Below are positions 46,015 to 59,133 of a stretch of 64,000 nt of DNA, one piece after another. This stretch comes from Hydrangea macrophylla (Eukaryota > Streptophyta > Magnoliopsida > Cornales > Hydrangeaceae). Location: positions 51,438,850-51,502,849 of the forward strand of contig CM066991.1 of the NCBI GenBank assembly GCA_033977485.1, written 5' to 3'. Below the pieces are notes generated by a model. It was not told the origin of the DNA and searched no databases. It was given only the letters and a program-made list of their open reading frames with translations. The position numbers were made by a program, and so were the translations under genes. The first letter of the stretch is position 1; every line of letters starts with the position of its first letter.

Positions 46015-47283
46015 TCAGTTCAGGAGTTTTGGGGAATGGTCAAGCATAGTACTTTTGAGGTGATCCATGTTGATTGGTTCTTTGAATTCAACGCCATCGA
46101 GGTGCATAAGGTAGGTTGCTCCTCTAGAAAGGATAGTTTTGATGATGTAAGGGCCAACCCATTTAGGTTTGAACTTTTCGCGTGGATCAAAGATCGGGGC
46201 TCGTAATTCCTTAAGGACAAGGTCACCCTTGAATATTTTCCTCGGACGAACCCTTTTGTTAAAAGCATGGGCTATCCTCTTTTGATAGATTCGGACATGG
46301 TCGACTGCCGCTAAGCGCTTTTCATCTATGAGAGTCAATTCTTCGTACCTTTCCTTTAACCAATCTGATTCCAAAATTTCACATTCTGCCATCACGCATA
46401 GGGACGGTAGTTCTATCTCGACTAAAAGTACTGCTTCCATTCCATATACTAGTGAGTAAGGAGTTGCTCCTGTGGACGTCCTTATCGATGTTCTGTATCC
46501 CCAAAGTGCGAATGGTAGCTTTTTATGCCAGTCTTTATAGGTATCGGCCGATTTCTGCAGTATGGCCTTGACATTCTTGTTTGCAGCTTCGACTGTCCCA
46601 TTAGTTTGTGGCATGTATGGTGACGACTTGTGATAAGTGATTTTGTATTCCTCAAACAGATCTCTGACTTTGGCCTTGAAATGACTACCATTATCTGAAA
46701 TGATCTCATGGGGGACTCTATAATGACAGATAAGGTTCTTCTTGACGAATTTGGCTACTTCCTTGGCCCCTAACTTGCTGTAAGATGTGGCTTCTACCCA
46801 TTTTGTGAAGTAGTCAATGGCCACCAAAATGTATCGATTTCCATTCGAGGCTTTTAGAATGATTTCACCAATGATGTCGACTCCCCAGGTCGAGAATGGC
46901 CACGGGTAGGTCATAATGTAGAGCAGAGATGGTGGTACATGCATCATGTTTGCGTGGATCTGGCACTTGTGGCACCTTCTCACGTATTCACAACAATCTT
47001 TCTCCAATGTCATCCAATAGTACCCTTGTCTTACGATCTTTTTGGCTAGCATGTGACCATTCATGTGTGGACCACACACCCCTTCGTGTATTTCTTCCAT
47101 CATTCTTCTGGCACACTTTCCGAATAAGAAAGTTTGATTGTGACCATTGTATCCTTTCTTCAATAATTTCCCCCGCAAATGATGAACTGTGCTGCGAACC
47201 TTTGAATTGCTCTTTTGTCTTTCTCGGAAGATTCTAGGGGATATGCCCCCTTTTCTATGAAGTTCCAAACATCTTCGTACCAT
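46015..47283 (-). pseudogene. OGR integrase, long intact stretch
   Basis: A 422-codon minus-strand frame. Zinc region HEGVCGPH...RRCHKCQ at about residues 68-110. Catalytic core with VDIIGEI (first Asp), ISDNGSHF (second Asp) and TVEAANK (Glu), all three acidic residues present. The C-terminal part has KGDLVL and GPYIIK. Frame ends at 46015. Catalyses cDNA insertion. Although this domain is open, the flanking pol sequence is frameshifted, so the polyprotein would not be made. Confidence 0.93.
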
Positions 47284-47319
47284 GGTGTTTCGTTCTCTTC
47301 TTCTTCGACTGCGGTGATT

Positions 47320-48011
47320 TTACTGAATGAAGGCTCGTACCTTTGCTCGATTATCAGAGGCATCATTTTGACCCCCACGGAGATTTGAATCATAGAGGCT
47401 AGGGTAGAAGAATGTCACACTTTTGAACTGCTTCTTGAGCCCATCGAGATGGTCATGATAGGGTTTCAACCTTTCTTCTTTCACCTTCCACTCCCCCTGG
47501 CTTGTGACACAATGAGGTTGGAATCCTCGAAGACATCTAATTTCTAAATTTTCAATTCTATGGCTACTTCCATTCCCAAAATGCATACCTCGTAGTCAGC
47601 AGTGTTATTGGTGGAGTTATAATTAAGCTTGACTGCCAGTGGGGTGTGGTCCCCATTTGGCGACACTAGAATCATTCCTACTCCGTAGCCTTTCATGTTG
47701 GTTGCTCCATCAAAGTACAACTTCCACTATTCTTCCTTGATTTCCATGATATTCTCATCTGGGAATGGAAAATCTCTATTTACTTCAGAATCAATGGCGT
47801 GTTCAGCAAGATGTTCATCTATAGTTCTCCCTTTTACTGATTTGCTTGTCACATACTTGATATCGAATTCGGACAGTAGAAGTAACCAACGGGATATACG
47901 ACCGTTCAGGGCGGGTTTTTCGAGGAGGTATTTTAGAGGATCCATGTGGGATATGAGCACAACTGGGAAGGCCAGCATATAGTGCCTCAGTCGGCGATTG
48001 CACCAAACCAA
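47320..48011 (-). pseudogene. OGR RNase H region, including the second (Tat-type) RNase H
   Basis: Minus-strand pieces in different frames. VVLISHMDPLKYLLEKPALNGRISRWLLLLSEFDIKYV (about 47850-47970) closes the first RNase H. WKLYFDGATNMKGYG and NNTADYEVCILGME (about 47560-47730) mark the second, archaeal-type RNase H typical of Tat/Ogre elements. Frameshifts lie near 47727 and 47590. Confidence 0.8.
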
Positions 48012-49216
48012 GGCCCAACATGTTTTTTTTCGATGGTAGAGTAGTTGAGCTTACACCCAGTCATCCTCTTGCTAAGGTAATATATGGCTTTTTTGGAGTG
48101 GCTTTCTTCTCCTTCTTGGGCTAGCATGCAACCCATGGCATTTTCAGAGACAGATAGGCAAAGGAATAATGGCTTATGAGGAGTGGGTGGTGAAAGGACG
48201 GGCAAATTTTGAAGGTAGGCTTTTATTTTGTCGAAAGCGGGTTGGCATTGGTCATCCCATCGGAACTTCTCTCCTTTTCTTAGTAATCGGAACAAAGGAT
48301 CACATGTAGTTGTGAGTTTGGAGATGAAGCGGCTGATAAATTGGATTCTTCTGAGAAACACTCTCTCTTCCTTTTCATTCCGTGGTGGTGCCATTTCTAG
48401 GATTGCCTTGATCTTAGAGCGATCCACCTCTATCCCCCTTTGTGTGATGAGAAAACCCAGGAGCTTACCGGAGGTCACAACGAAAGTGCATTTCATTGGA
48501 TTCAACCTCATCTTGTATTTGCACAACCTTTCGAAAAACTTTTCCAATGCCACCAGGTGCCCTTTCCTATCCTTTGATTTTACGATCATGTCATCTACGT
48601 ATACTTCTACTTCTTTGTGAATCATGTCATGTAACAGAGTGGTGGAAGCTCTTTGGTAGGTTGCTCCAGTATTCTTGAGTCCAAAAGGCATTACCCTATA
48701 ACAGTAGGTTCCCCAAGGTGTGGTGAATGTCGTCTTTTCTCGATCTTTTGGCGCCATTAGAATCGGATTGTACCCTAAAAAGCCATCCATAAATGACAAT
48801 AGTTCATGTCTTGCGGTGTTATCCACTAAGACATCGATGTGGGGAAGCGGGAGGTCATCCTTAGGACTGGCTTTGTTTAGGTCACGGAAGTCGACGCACA
48901 CACAAACTTTCCCATCCTTTTTGGGAACTGGCACGATATTGGCAACCCATTCTGGATACTCGGTAACAATGATGAACCCTGTCTTGAATTGTTTCTCCAC
49001 TTCTTCTTTGACCTTGAGTGCCCATTCTGGTCTCATGCACCTAATTTTCTGCTTGATGGGTTTAGAATTGGGAAGGAAGGGAATGCGATGTTGGACGATG
49101 TCGAGATCGACCCCAGGCATATCCTCGTAAGACCAAGCCAAAACATCTTTGAAATATTTTAGCAAGAGAGTCAATTTTTCTTTTTCTTCTTTATTAAGAG
49201 TTGAGCCAATTTGCAC
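47987..49216 (-). pseudogene. OGR reverse transcriptase and first RNase H
   Basis: A 409-codon minus-strand frame: DVLAWSYEDMPG near the start, KKDGKVCVCVDFRDLNKASPKD, MPFGLKNTGATYQRA, catalytic YVDDMIVKS, then KTFVV...LLGFLITQRGIEVD-type region and RNase H start (FLCLSVSENAMGCMLAQ, YYLSKRMTG). The catalytic aspartates are present. Ends in a frameshift near 47990. Confidence 0.93.
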
Positions 49217-49249
49217 AATTTGTGGATTATCTATTTCACCTAGGTTAAC

Positions 49250-50794
49250 CTATAATGTATCTTCGATTATTTCATAAGCAGGTGGTTTTTCAATTAGTTG
49301 CTTAAGTTCGATTGGGAGATCCTCGGAGGGATATATGCATTCACAAGTATTAGACACAGAGGAGTGAGCAGAATAGTCTTTCATTTCATTCATGACAGGT
49401 GGAGTGATTACATTAGACAGTGGTGGGCTTACAGTAGCCGACTCTGGTACAAACTCGATAATTGGAAGTACAGACTCTGGGAGAATAGGGGACAGGGAGA
49501 CAGATGACTCTACAGCCTGGTTGCTCAGACCCTCCTTAGTTGGCTTGATCTGATCATCTTGATTCTTAGCCCTCTTTTCCTCCTTTTCTTCGACGAACTC
49601 TTCCCACATTTTCTCGATGGCTTCAGTGTCCAGATACTCCAACCAGTCTTCCTCCAGGGTTTTCTCAACATCTTTGGGATAGAATGGATCTTGATAGGGG
49701 GGCCTTTCGCAATCAGTGAAGATTTCCAGCCCGGGGTATCTTTTTTCCAGTGGCCTAATGGATCCAAGGTTCTAGGAACCCAAAATAGGGAAAATCATCC
49801 CCTTCTTTGATGAATTGCCCATTCAATGTTTTACGGTATGGTGGGAGACTCCTCATCTTTTCTTCCACGGCCTCTGTAGCTCGATGTCTTCTTTAGTAGG
49901 CTTATACCCTAACCCAAAAGTGCCTTGTTGCCCTTTGATCTGAGGGAACTCACGAATCCCTTGCTAGCGTCGGCCCAATCCCATTCGAGGGAAGTAGTTC
50001 ATTTTACGGACGATGTTGACAACTGCAGAGTGGATCTCAGGGAACCTGTCTTCATCATTGATCATGTGGACTTCTTCCATGAAGAATCCCCCGATTTCTC
50101 TTTCTAGCTCAGGTATTTGGATTTCAAAGATGTGAGCATAGTTTAGAAAAGCTTCATTACCCCAACTATTGCCGAGGATGATTTTCACCTCCTTCTCCAG
50201 AATGTACTTGATCATTTGGTGCACAGTGGATGATACAGCTTTGTTGACATGCAGCCAGGGCCTCCCGATCAACAAATTGAATTAGGCAGGTATGTCCATA
50301 ACTTGAAAGATTTCGGTGCTAACCAAATATCCTACCCGGATTTGAAGAGAAATAGTCCTCATCACATTTCTCTTGGTGTTATCGTAAGCCCTCACGGATT
50401 GCACAGATGGTGTGATGTCAAGGACATTGACCCCCAAGGCGGTGGTAGTCCTTAGAGCACAAACATTTAGGGCGGAGCTTGTATCGACCAGACAGAATGG
50501 CACCAACTGTCCCTTACATCCAACAGTGATGTACAAAGATTTGTAATGTGTAGACCCTTCCGGTGGCAGGTCTTCATTTGAAAATGTAATGATTGGGTCT
50601 GGGGTGAGTGCGCCCAAGAAAGCCACCATGTCTTCTGGTGCAGCGTCGATGGGGACCTCAATTCCAGCCAAGGCATTCAACACAACTTGCCTATGCTTGT
50701 AGGATGTTACCATGATGTCCCACATCGAGAGATGTGCTTGGGTTTTCTTCAACTGCTTGATCAATTCATTGTCTTCTTCGATGATCTCATCCAT
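49250..50794 (-). pseudogene. OGR protease and protease-RT linker
   Basis: 50282-50794 holds the protease with PFCLVDTSSALNVCAL (the DxSSALNV form of Tat proteases; DTS instead of DGG or DTG) and FSNEDLPPEGSTHYKSLYI. 49964-50275 continues with LIGRPWLHVNKAVSSTVHQMIKY. 49250-49642 is an acidic linker (YLDTEAIEKMWEEFVEEKEEKR). Stops separate the pieces. Confidence 0.82.
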
Positions 50795-50848
50795 TTTTCC
50801 CTTCCCCTTCTCTTTGATTGGACTTTTTTTGATTGCTTTAGTGGTAGG

Positions 50849-52503
50849 CTACGAAGGCTGGTAATGACAGCCTGACCTAGTTAGATGATCAATCTCGACA
50901 GGAGTAGACCCTTCTACAGTCCCATCTTCTTTGAACCAGTCACAATTTGTTCCAACAAATGGTTTCTTTGGCTCGTTCCAGATAGAAGCATCGCTTTCAT
51001 TATTGGGATCATACCATTTGAGGTCCACTGCCCCTAGATCGTGTTCTTCCAAGAAGAATAGATCTTGTTCACTAGCCAGCTGTTGTTGCCACTCATCATC
51101 TCCTCCTTCAATCAGATGAATTTCCATAGATTCCAGGATATCAATGAGGGGTAAAAGTTGACCTAAGGGGGTAATATAGGTAGCAGGGTTGAAGGATACA
51201 TGGTAAGACTTAATGAGGCTGATATTTTGGTGGTTTGGCTGGGGATTTTGAGTGATATAAGGCTGCTTTGGAGGTGGCTCAATGATATTCTGGTCAATGA
51301 GATCTTGGATATCATGGCAAAGGCGCATGCAATCATCGCTGTTGTGGCCAGGGGATTGGTGGTAGCTGCATCTTTTGGACATATCACAGTTCGGCTGGAG
51401 CGGGGTATTTCGAGGCTGGAATAGTTGGAGGTGGTCCTTTATAAGGAGGCGATCTAAGGCTGAGGAGAGGGGGATTTCTAGCTTGGCAAAATTACAAGGA
51501 GGCTTTTTCTGGAATGGGCGATTGAACGAGTTTGCCTGATTGAGGGGTTGGTATATCCTAGGGGGGTATGCCATAGGTTGACTGTTAAGAGCATTGACAT
51601 CCGGAGAATTACAGGAATAGTTGGGCCTTTTTGACTGACTCAGAGGCTCTTCCTTCTTAATCTTTCCTTCCGTGATAGCGTCTTCAATTCGAGTTCAAAC
51701 TTTAAACAGCTTTTCAAAGGTGGAGATGGACTGATAAAACAATTTCTCATGGTAGAGTTGTTGCAGGTTTTGGATTAGTATTCTCACCTGTTATTTCTCA
51801 ACTGGTCGATGGGTCATTTGGGCCACTTTATTCCTCCATCTGCTCAAAAATACAACGAAGGATTCATTGCTGTTCTGCCGAGTAGTTTCCAAATCCTTGA
51901 TAGTGACATCAAGTTCTTGATTATAGGAATAGTGATCAATGAATACCCAAACTATGTCTGCCCATGCCCAAGTTTTGGAAGCTTCCAAGGTAAGGAACCA
52001 TGACAGTGCAAACTTCGGGAGAGTTTATGGGAATAGCATTGCAATGTGCTCATGAGTGCAGCCCATTGATTGAAAAATGTTCATACACAGCTTTACATGG
52101 CTTTTCTGATTTTCGGTTCCATCAAAATGGTCAATGGCAGGTATCTTGAAGTTTTTCGGCAGCTTCAGCTGAATAGGCTTAAAGAGTCCTTCCAAGTCTA
52201 GCATGTAATCATCAACCCCTTTACTCTTCTCAATACGCTTTCTAGTTTGTTGACTTTGTCCATTTTCTCTTGAAACTTTTTCTCATATGTGGGCAGCGGG
52301 GCCCCTTGAAACCAGTCTTTTTCTCCATTGTTCTCGGGATGCGGTATAAATCCAAACAGTAGTGGTGGGAACTCAGGGGGACACTACTACCGCTGCTGTT
52401 TCAGTTCTTCCATAAACTTCAGGGCCTGGGCTAGGCTGTCGGATTGCTGGATTATGGTGGCTCCTAATTTGGTGACCTTGCTTTCTAGCTCTTCCTGATT
52501 CAT
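50849..52503 (-). pseudogene. OGR Gag
   Basis: Starts at about 52503 (MNQEELESKVTKLG, coiled-coil-like). The Gag domain follows in broken frames (52320-51750), then 50849-51574 has CSYHQSPGHNSDDCMRLCHDIQDLID, the Tat Gag Cys-His motif, and ends GCHYQPS. Several stops and frameshifts. Gag would form the particle that holds element RNA. Confidence 0.8.
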
Positions 52504-53717
52504 GCTGAAATGACTTGTTGGGTTGATTCAGACCAAACGATTATCTGAATTTCTGACCCAGGACGAAGATCCCAATTGTTGGCTTTGAGAATCTATACTG
52601 ACCCTACAAATTGGGGAGGATTTGTATCAGATTCTGGCAGTGATGACTTTAGATATACAAACGATAGTGATGTTAACAGACGTTGACTGACTTGTGTACA
52701 GCCTGACTGAAATAGTGCGTGCAGACCGATAGGAATGGTGCATACAAATGTGACAAGCATGCGGATGTAAACCCTAATCTATATGATGCTCCTATTTCTA
52801 ATAGATAGCAGCTAAACGAATAAGGTCCTAACCATATAGAGTGTGCCAACTTTGCTTTCCAATATGATCACCAAGGGATAACAGGGGTTTCCAGGGTTTT
52901 ATGAAGGCTTCTAGGAGAGACTGGGCATTTCTGGTTGGTTTGGACTGGGTTTCGGAGAGAAATTGGCATATCAGGGCATTTCTGGTTGGTTTGGACAGGG
53001 TTTCGGAGAGAAACTGGCATATCAGGGCATTTCTGGTTGGTTTAGATAGAGTTTCTGGGAGAAACAGGTTAATATGGTTATATCTGGGATATCGGGACAG
53101 AGTTTCTGGTAGAAACAGGTTAATATATGGTGATGGTGATCATACTGTCTAGCAGGTTTTCATACTCCTATGTCTTAGGACCGACAAACAAGGTTTGTGG
53201 TGTACATCTTTGTGAGCATGGAGCAGACATCCTTGTCATGGTGCCTAGGCAGGTCAACTCAATGTGTTCACATCTGAGTGATTACCTTGGGGATCATAAG
53301 AAAGAGTTTCTTCCTTGTGCCACATAAGCGACTACACTGCGCAGGTAATCCCGTCAGGGCATATGGCAGTTATATCACATTGTCCTATCCAAAAAGATAA
53401 ATGAAAGGTTCTATAGGAATCTATATGTAGAGGCTAGGTTTAGTCAAAGAGGGTCCGTTGACGAGAGTTCCAATATACCGTCAGAGAGACAGTATAGAAG
53501 TGTTTACTCTTTTTGATATACCTTGGAAGGTACAGTATCAACGGTGACTTATGCCCTGGCACAACAAGACCTAAACAATGTCAGTGCTGCATTTCAGACA
53601 AGGACGGAGGGAAAATGCAGAAGTGCAATGCGGCGAACCAGACACAGTAAAAATATGATTTTAAGGATGCTTAATGATGAGTCAAACCTCTGTATTATTT
53701 TGTTTCAAATAAAAAAA
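52504..53717. other. OGR leader between primer site and gag
   Basis: In full Ogre elements an extra ORF1 lies here; I see none. It contains a roughly 51-base tandem repeat at 52923-53130 (four units around GGCATTTCTGGTTGGTTT and GGGTTTCGGAGAGAAA). The rest is unassigned. Confidence 0.65.
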
Positions 53718-53735
53718 TCCCAAGCAGACACGCCA
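53718..53735 (-). promoter_or_regulatory. OGR primer-binding site
   Basis: Minus strand TGGCGTGTCTGCTTGGGA, three bases from the 5' LTR end. Confidence 0.75.
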
Positions 53736-53738
53736 GAT

Positions 53739-56700
53739 TGTGGACACGCGAAACTCCACTTCTTTTTAGTTTTTGTTTGAAATTGATTTGGATCAAAGAA
53801 AGAAAAGGAAGGGTATGTTGAAAACAGATATAGAGTCGCCACTTGGTCTTTAAGGAACCAAGAAACCTAATTTGACTCACCCAAATGGATAAAGGGCACT
53901 GGTCTTTCATAACCAAAGAACTTGGCTCGTGGTTTTGGTACGAGAGAGGAATGAGCCTTTGTCACGACTAAAACACCCTCAACTCACCCTGTCTTTCGAT
54001 GGGCCTCAATTAGCATCCAAATAATCATCTTTTACTACGTTTTGTTTGACAGTTAATATTTATGATAGGTATATTACATCACATAAGAAACTTGAAATGG
54101 GAGATCTAAAGATAAAATATCATTCATAAGTTCTAAGCCAAGTATCACAGAATGCAAAGTGAAAGATCACACGAACAAACCTAGGAAAAATCGTCTATTC
54201 ACATATCAAGTAATTAAGTTTCCCTAATCTAAAGGGGACATGAATTTTCTTGAAACAAAGAGGATCAAAGTATGCTTAGCAAGCTAGAATGATGCATGTT
54301 AATTTTTGAGGAAAAGAAGACCTCTCAATCCCTGGGACGGATGAGAAAGGAAAATTAGATCGAAGGGAAACATAAACGTATGACCAAGTTCATTCCTTAT
54401 AATCTTCTTAGATTAGGAGTCACAAAAGCCCCAAATCTTTGCATGGATGCAATGCATGTATCTACAATGTGCCAAGGTTGTAGTGTGTTTTGTGTTCATG
54501 GACTTTCTAAAGTGACTTAGAAATCTAAAATATTTATGAATGCATAGGAGAAATTATCATGGGATATGTACAAATATAGTATGGACCACTTCCTAGGATA
54601 TGAACTAATTTCAAGTACATGTAAGCATCAAATCAAAGTATGGAAGTAAAAGCATGCTTGCTGTGAATAGTGGACAGAATAGTAACATGATCTTTTGGAA
54701 ATTGAAACGAGAAGTTAGGAATGTTTTCAATGCATTATATTCTATGGGGATCTTCCTTATTGTGTCTAGAACACAACCCAAAAAGCCAATCTTTAATAAC
54801 TATCACAGATGGAGAGAAATCATATAAACAATAGAGGTTATTCAGAAATAGAGTCCGTATTGTCGACTGAAATGTTAGAAAATCCTAGAAAATGAAACCG
54901 AAAGATATAGAGGGCCCATACTAAACATAAAGTTCCCTAAGAAATTTAAGTTCAAGGGAAAAATAAGTTGGGACCACTCTTTTTGGAGAAGTTTTCTGTA
55001 TAACAAGTTGAAATTCAACCTAGCTGCTAAGACAACAGAGGCAGAATGTTTGGAAGGAATGTTTGGACAAAAATGGACCCCTTTCAAGTGTTTCCAAGTC
55101 AATCCAAAAATCATGGGTGTTTTTTAATGAGTTAGAAAGACTTTCCAAGTGGTCTTGTATTCATATATTGAGTATTGAACTCAAAATAATTCTTTGAAGT
55201 TACATGACTCACTGTTTTGAAGGTTTTGAGAAAACAAGGTTTATTTCTTGAAATCAAGATGAGGGGTTTAAGAGGGGGGGTTTTCAAAAAGGGGGTTTTG
55301 AAAACATATTTTCAATACTTAATGAAGATTATAGCCACTTAAAATGTCAACATTTGACTAACATCAAGAACCTCCAAGATTATTGGAAAGTATTGATTCC
55401 ATTTTAAAGACAACTTCATGAATACATAGGAATGTATTGAAGTTGAAATCATCATCTATCAAACATGTTTTGAGGTCAAGAGCTACTATCCATAAGGATT
55501 CACTCACCTCAAACTTCATGTCATCATCTAGATGATGATAGACTAGTAAGTAAATAAACAAACAAAAAAGAAATGAGGTAAGAGAAGATGAACAAATATA
55601 AACAAATAAATAGATAGCAATCAATAGATGATATTCATGATGTATTGGACTTGTAGTTAGGTGTTTCACTCATATGTGGTGACAATGGACATGGAAGTAG
55701 CTTCCTCTCTCTTAAATGCTCACTAAAATGGTGGTTGGGTGTATAGAATGTGAAGTAAGTGGAAGTAATGAAGTAAAAACAAAGTTTAGAACTCACTCTT
55801 TTGTTTGGAAATCAAAGAAGGAAGCTTCTTTTCTCTCTATTCTAACCTTATCTCTACAACATTCTCTCTAAAACTTTTCAAAGCTTGGATTTGACACCCT
55901 CAAAATGAGTAGTCAAGGGGGGTTTATATAGGCCAATATGGGGTGATTTTGGGATTCTAGAAGTACTCCCATTGGTCCCAAACATCTGTGAACATAGAAC
56001 TACGTCGTTTTGGTTTTTAATTAATCAAAATGAACCCCCAAAAGAAATTACAAAAATATACCACTCTGGAGGAGAGTGCCGCGGCGGCAGTAGGCCAGTG
56101 CCACGACAGCACTGCTCCTCATTCGTCCAGATAATCCTTTTTAGGCCCCCAGAGGTTCCGGTATTTGCGAAAAGGCCCTATTTCATCCGAAATTCACAAA
56201 AAATGCATACAAACTCCAAATTGAGGTTGTAATATACCGTTGGAAAGGTGATAGAGTCTATTTTACATGAAAAATAGTACGGAGATAGGTCACTTTCAAA
56301 AGTTTTGCGGTATTCACGATAAAAGTCGATTTGATCGCCTTTTTCGCATTCGGAAATTCATAATAAATTCGTTTGAAATCCAAAAATTATATGCGATATA
56401 CCGTTGGAAAGCTATTGACCTCTAGTATCTATGAAAAATATTTTGAAAATGATACGGTGCTCCGGTTTTAAAGTCAACTTTTGGTCAAATTGGTCAAACT
56501 TGGGATTACCGGGACGTTCTGGAAACCTCTGGGAGCTCCCAAGAGCTGAAGTTTTTGTTCGATTTTCTTTTAAAACTCATTTTAGTATTTCCCACATGAT
56601 CTAGGATGATTTCGAAACTTTTTGGCAAATTTGGACGATTTCGATCAAACCTTGGTCAAACCGGTCAACAGGGACTTTCTGGGAACTTCTGGGACTTTCG

Positions 56701-56964
56701 GGGGTCTCTGGGAGCCAGAGGCGACGATTTCATCCGGTCTTGCTTTAGAACTCATTTTATTGTTTTTCTAACAACGTAGCGCGTTTTCAGAACATTTGGT
56801 CTGAATTTGGGAGCGTTCGGGCTTTCAGGGGTATTTTGGTAATTCTGAGCATTTTAAGAGATAGAACTAACTTCCAGGAGCCCTTTTTGAGTCTTTTTGA
56901 TCATTGTGAACCACCAAGCTATGGTTCTCCTAAATCTGATAGCCGACAAAATGGGGTGTCTACA
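53739..56964 (-). repeat. OGR 5' LTR, 3226 bases
   Basis: Paired with 36919-40146. Minus-sense TATA box at the complement of about 55923-55932. CAATG follows at 56965-56969. Confidence 0.94.
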
Positions 56965-56969
56965 CAATG

Positions 56970-58621
56970 TTTGCATCTCTCCTCCTCTCCCTCAGAATCT
57001 CAATAATTTCTTCCTCTCGAGTAGTCGTCCTAGTTGAAACAACATTCACTTGCTCACTCGTACCACCCACCTTGTATTGTCCCTTAGGTTTCTAAATACG
57101 TTGACTTAGCAACTTACCCTCAGTCAAACGCTTTAGTGTGTTAGCTATTTGTCCCACTTGGGACTCCAACTTTGCAATGGACTGCGTGTGAGAGTGGACT
57201 AACTGGATCACTGAACCAAAATTTTTAAGTGAGGCCAACACATTCTCCTCAAATGCATTATTACGTGGAGGTGGAGGAGGCAGAGGATTGGGTTGTGTAT
57301 ATTGATATTGTTGAGATCGATGTTGCCATGCATTGGGAAAGTTAGTTTCAATTTGAGGTCTTTGGGAGGAATATGGACCCTCATTATTTTGAGATAGCCA
57401 CCCAACATTTGGGTGACTTCTCCATGGCGTATCGTAATTATTTCCCAAAGTGTTATGAGCATTCATAGGAATTATTGAATAGAGTTAATGTGCTATAATA
57501 CAAACTCTAGGAATTGAAAAGCAGAAGGACATGTGAAGATATTATGAGAAGGTTCAGAACACAATGCACATACTTCAAAAGGAGGTAGACTAGACATATG
57601 CCCCATCCTCATGAGTTGGTCAAATTTTATAGATAGGTCTTGTATTTCGATTGAATGACTTGACTCAAAATGCTCCTCTTGCTTGGGTTTAGGTGGAAGA
57701 CACCCCTCAGGATGGACGGACACAGCTTGGTGCATGAAGTTTTCGCTTAATGTTTCAAAAATTTTCCAGGCCTCGTCGATGCTTTTGCGAAGAAATATTC
57801 CAGTACAAACAACATCGACTGTGTTACAGACAGAGGGAATAAGTCCCTCGTAAAAGATTTGCACCAACTGCCACTTAGGGATTTGATAATGAGGGCAAGA
57901 GCGTAAAAGTTCTTTAAACTATTCCCACGTATCATAAAGTGTTTTCCCATCTTGCATCACAAAGTTCATTATAAATTTTCGAATTTAATTTAGTGATTCC
58001 TCATCTTGAATAAGTCCCTCGTATGTGACGCTTCCCATGTTTTGATGGTATTAGGCTCTAGAGATTGGAGGCAATACTTAGCCTTATCTTTTAGAGAGAA
58101 CGAAAAAAGTCATAGTTTAAGTTCATCACCAGTTAAATTCTAAATTTTTAGTGTAGCGCAAATGTCTTGAAATTCACCTAACTGGTGATATGGATCTTCC
58201 TTAACACGACCATGGAAAGAAGGAAGGGGCGTAATGGTAGATGACTTTATCTCAAAGTGAGATGCCGTCACCTCTGGTAACTCTATGCATGATGGTCGTG
58301 TGTAGGCCATAGGAGTGATATTGTCTTTTAGCGGAGGAGGCTGAGGTACGTTAGAGTTATTTCTATTATTTTTGTTGTTACCGTTGTTTCCAAAGTCGGC
58401 CATTGGAATTGGTTCGATGTTAATAGTTCGATTTTTTCATAAATGTTTAAGGGTAATTGTATTTTGGTCTGAAATAACGACGACGGTTTCGGAATTGATT
58501 CATCGTCTAATACCAACCGAGCTCTAAAAGCTTGGGTTGAGGACCTATTGACTGTTAGGGTACGTTCAAGTTCAGGATTAAAAGAAAAAAATTCGGGTTT
58601 ACTTGAACGCCTACCAAACAT
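56970..58621 (-). pseudogene. ATH Gag
   Basis: Minus-strand start MFGRRSSKPEF at 58621. Then, after a frameshift, 58140-58403 has RPSCIELPEVTASHFEIKSS and PLPSFHGRVKEDPYHQLGEF, the Athila Gag signature. 57493-57950 has VQIFYEGLIPSVCNTVD and the Cys-rich CALCSEPSHNIFTC. 57092-57466 is Asn/Pro-rich and ends with QVGQIANTLKRLTEGKL. It continues across OGR into 36918. Several frameshifts; not functional. Confidence 0.85.
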
Positions 58622-59110
58622 AAACTAAATAAAATGACACTACGAGAACTACTCTAAACTAAGACTGACTCAACCAAATAAGGACATAAACTACGCAAAT
58701 AAGGAAACTAAGCACATAACAGTACTATATGCAAGCAATTATCATGTATGTAGTGATTCATGTCAAAGCCCAGCACCCTTGGTTTCCTAGATAATGCAAG
58801 TGCAAATCACCCCTAACTAATGCAAATAGTGCGCCTTAGCTACCTAACATGCAGTGGTTTGAAACAAATTTTAAAGGAAGTGATTTATTTGTATTTTTAC
58901 TTTTTTGGAATTTTTTATTCGCGTAAGCTCCTTTGATGTGCACCGCTATTCCACTCCAACTTGCTATGATTTGACAACTTGAGAGCTACAAAATACGGAT
59001 AATTTTTTAGCGACTTGAAACAAAAACAGAAAATAAGAAAAAGAGAACCTAATATAATATTTACGAATTAACTAAATTAAGATTCTAAAACTAAAGGTAG
59101 TAATTTGTAA
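58622..59110. other. ATH leader between primer site and gag
   Basis: About 490 bases of AT-rich sequence; no coding potential seen. Confidence 0.6.
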
Positions 59111-59128
59111 TCCCTGGCAATGGCGCCA
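59111..59128 (-). promoter_or_regulatory. ATH primer-binding site
   Basis: Minus strand TGGCGCCATTGCCAGGGA, the Athila-type primer site, five bases from the LTR end. Confidence 0.85.
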
Positions 59129-59133
59129 AAAAT

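Larger units (their letters stand above)
36919..56964 (-). mobile_element. OGR: Ogre/Tat-like giant element of 20 kb, minus sense, target duplication CAATG
   Basis: LTRs 36919-40146 and 53739-56964 (3.23 kb each, TGTGGACA...GTGTCTACA), flanked by CAATG at 36914-36918 and 56965-56969. In minus sense: 5' LTR, primer site, 1.2-kb leader with tandem repeats, gag, protease, RT-RNase H, second RNase H, integrase, two opposite-strand genes, more tandem repeats, polypurine tract, 3' LTR. Large size, long LTRs, two RNase H domains and antisense genes fit the Tat/Ogre lineage. All genes carry stops or frameshifts. Confidence 0.94.

Noticed and set aside
52901..53152. Repetitive plus-strand protein
   Set aside because: Result of the 51-base tandem repeat in the OGR leader, opposite to element sense.
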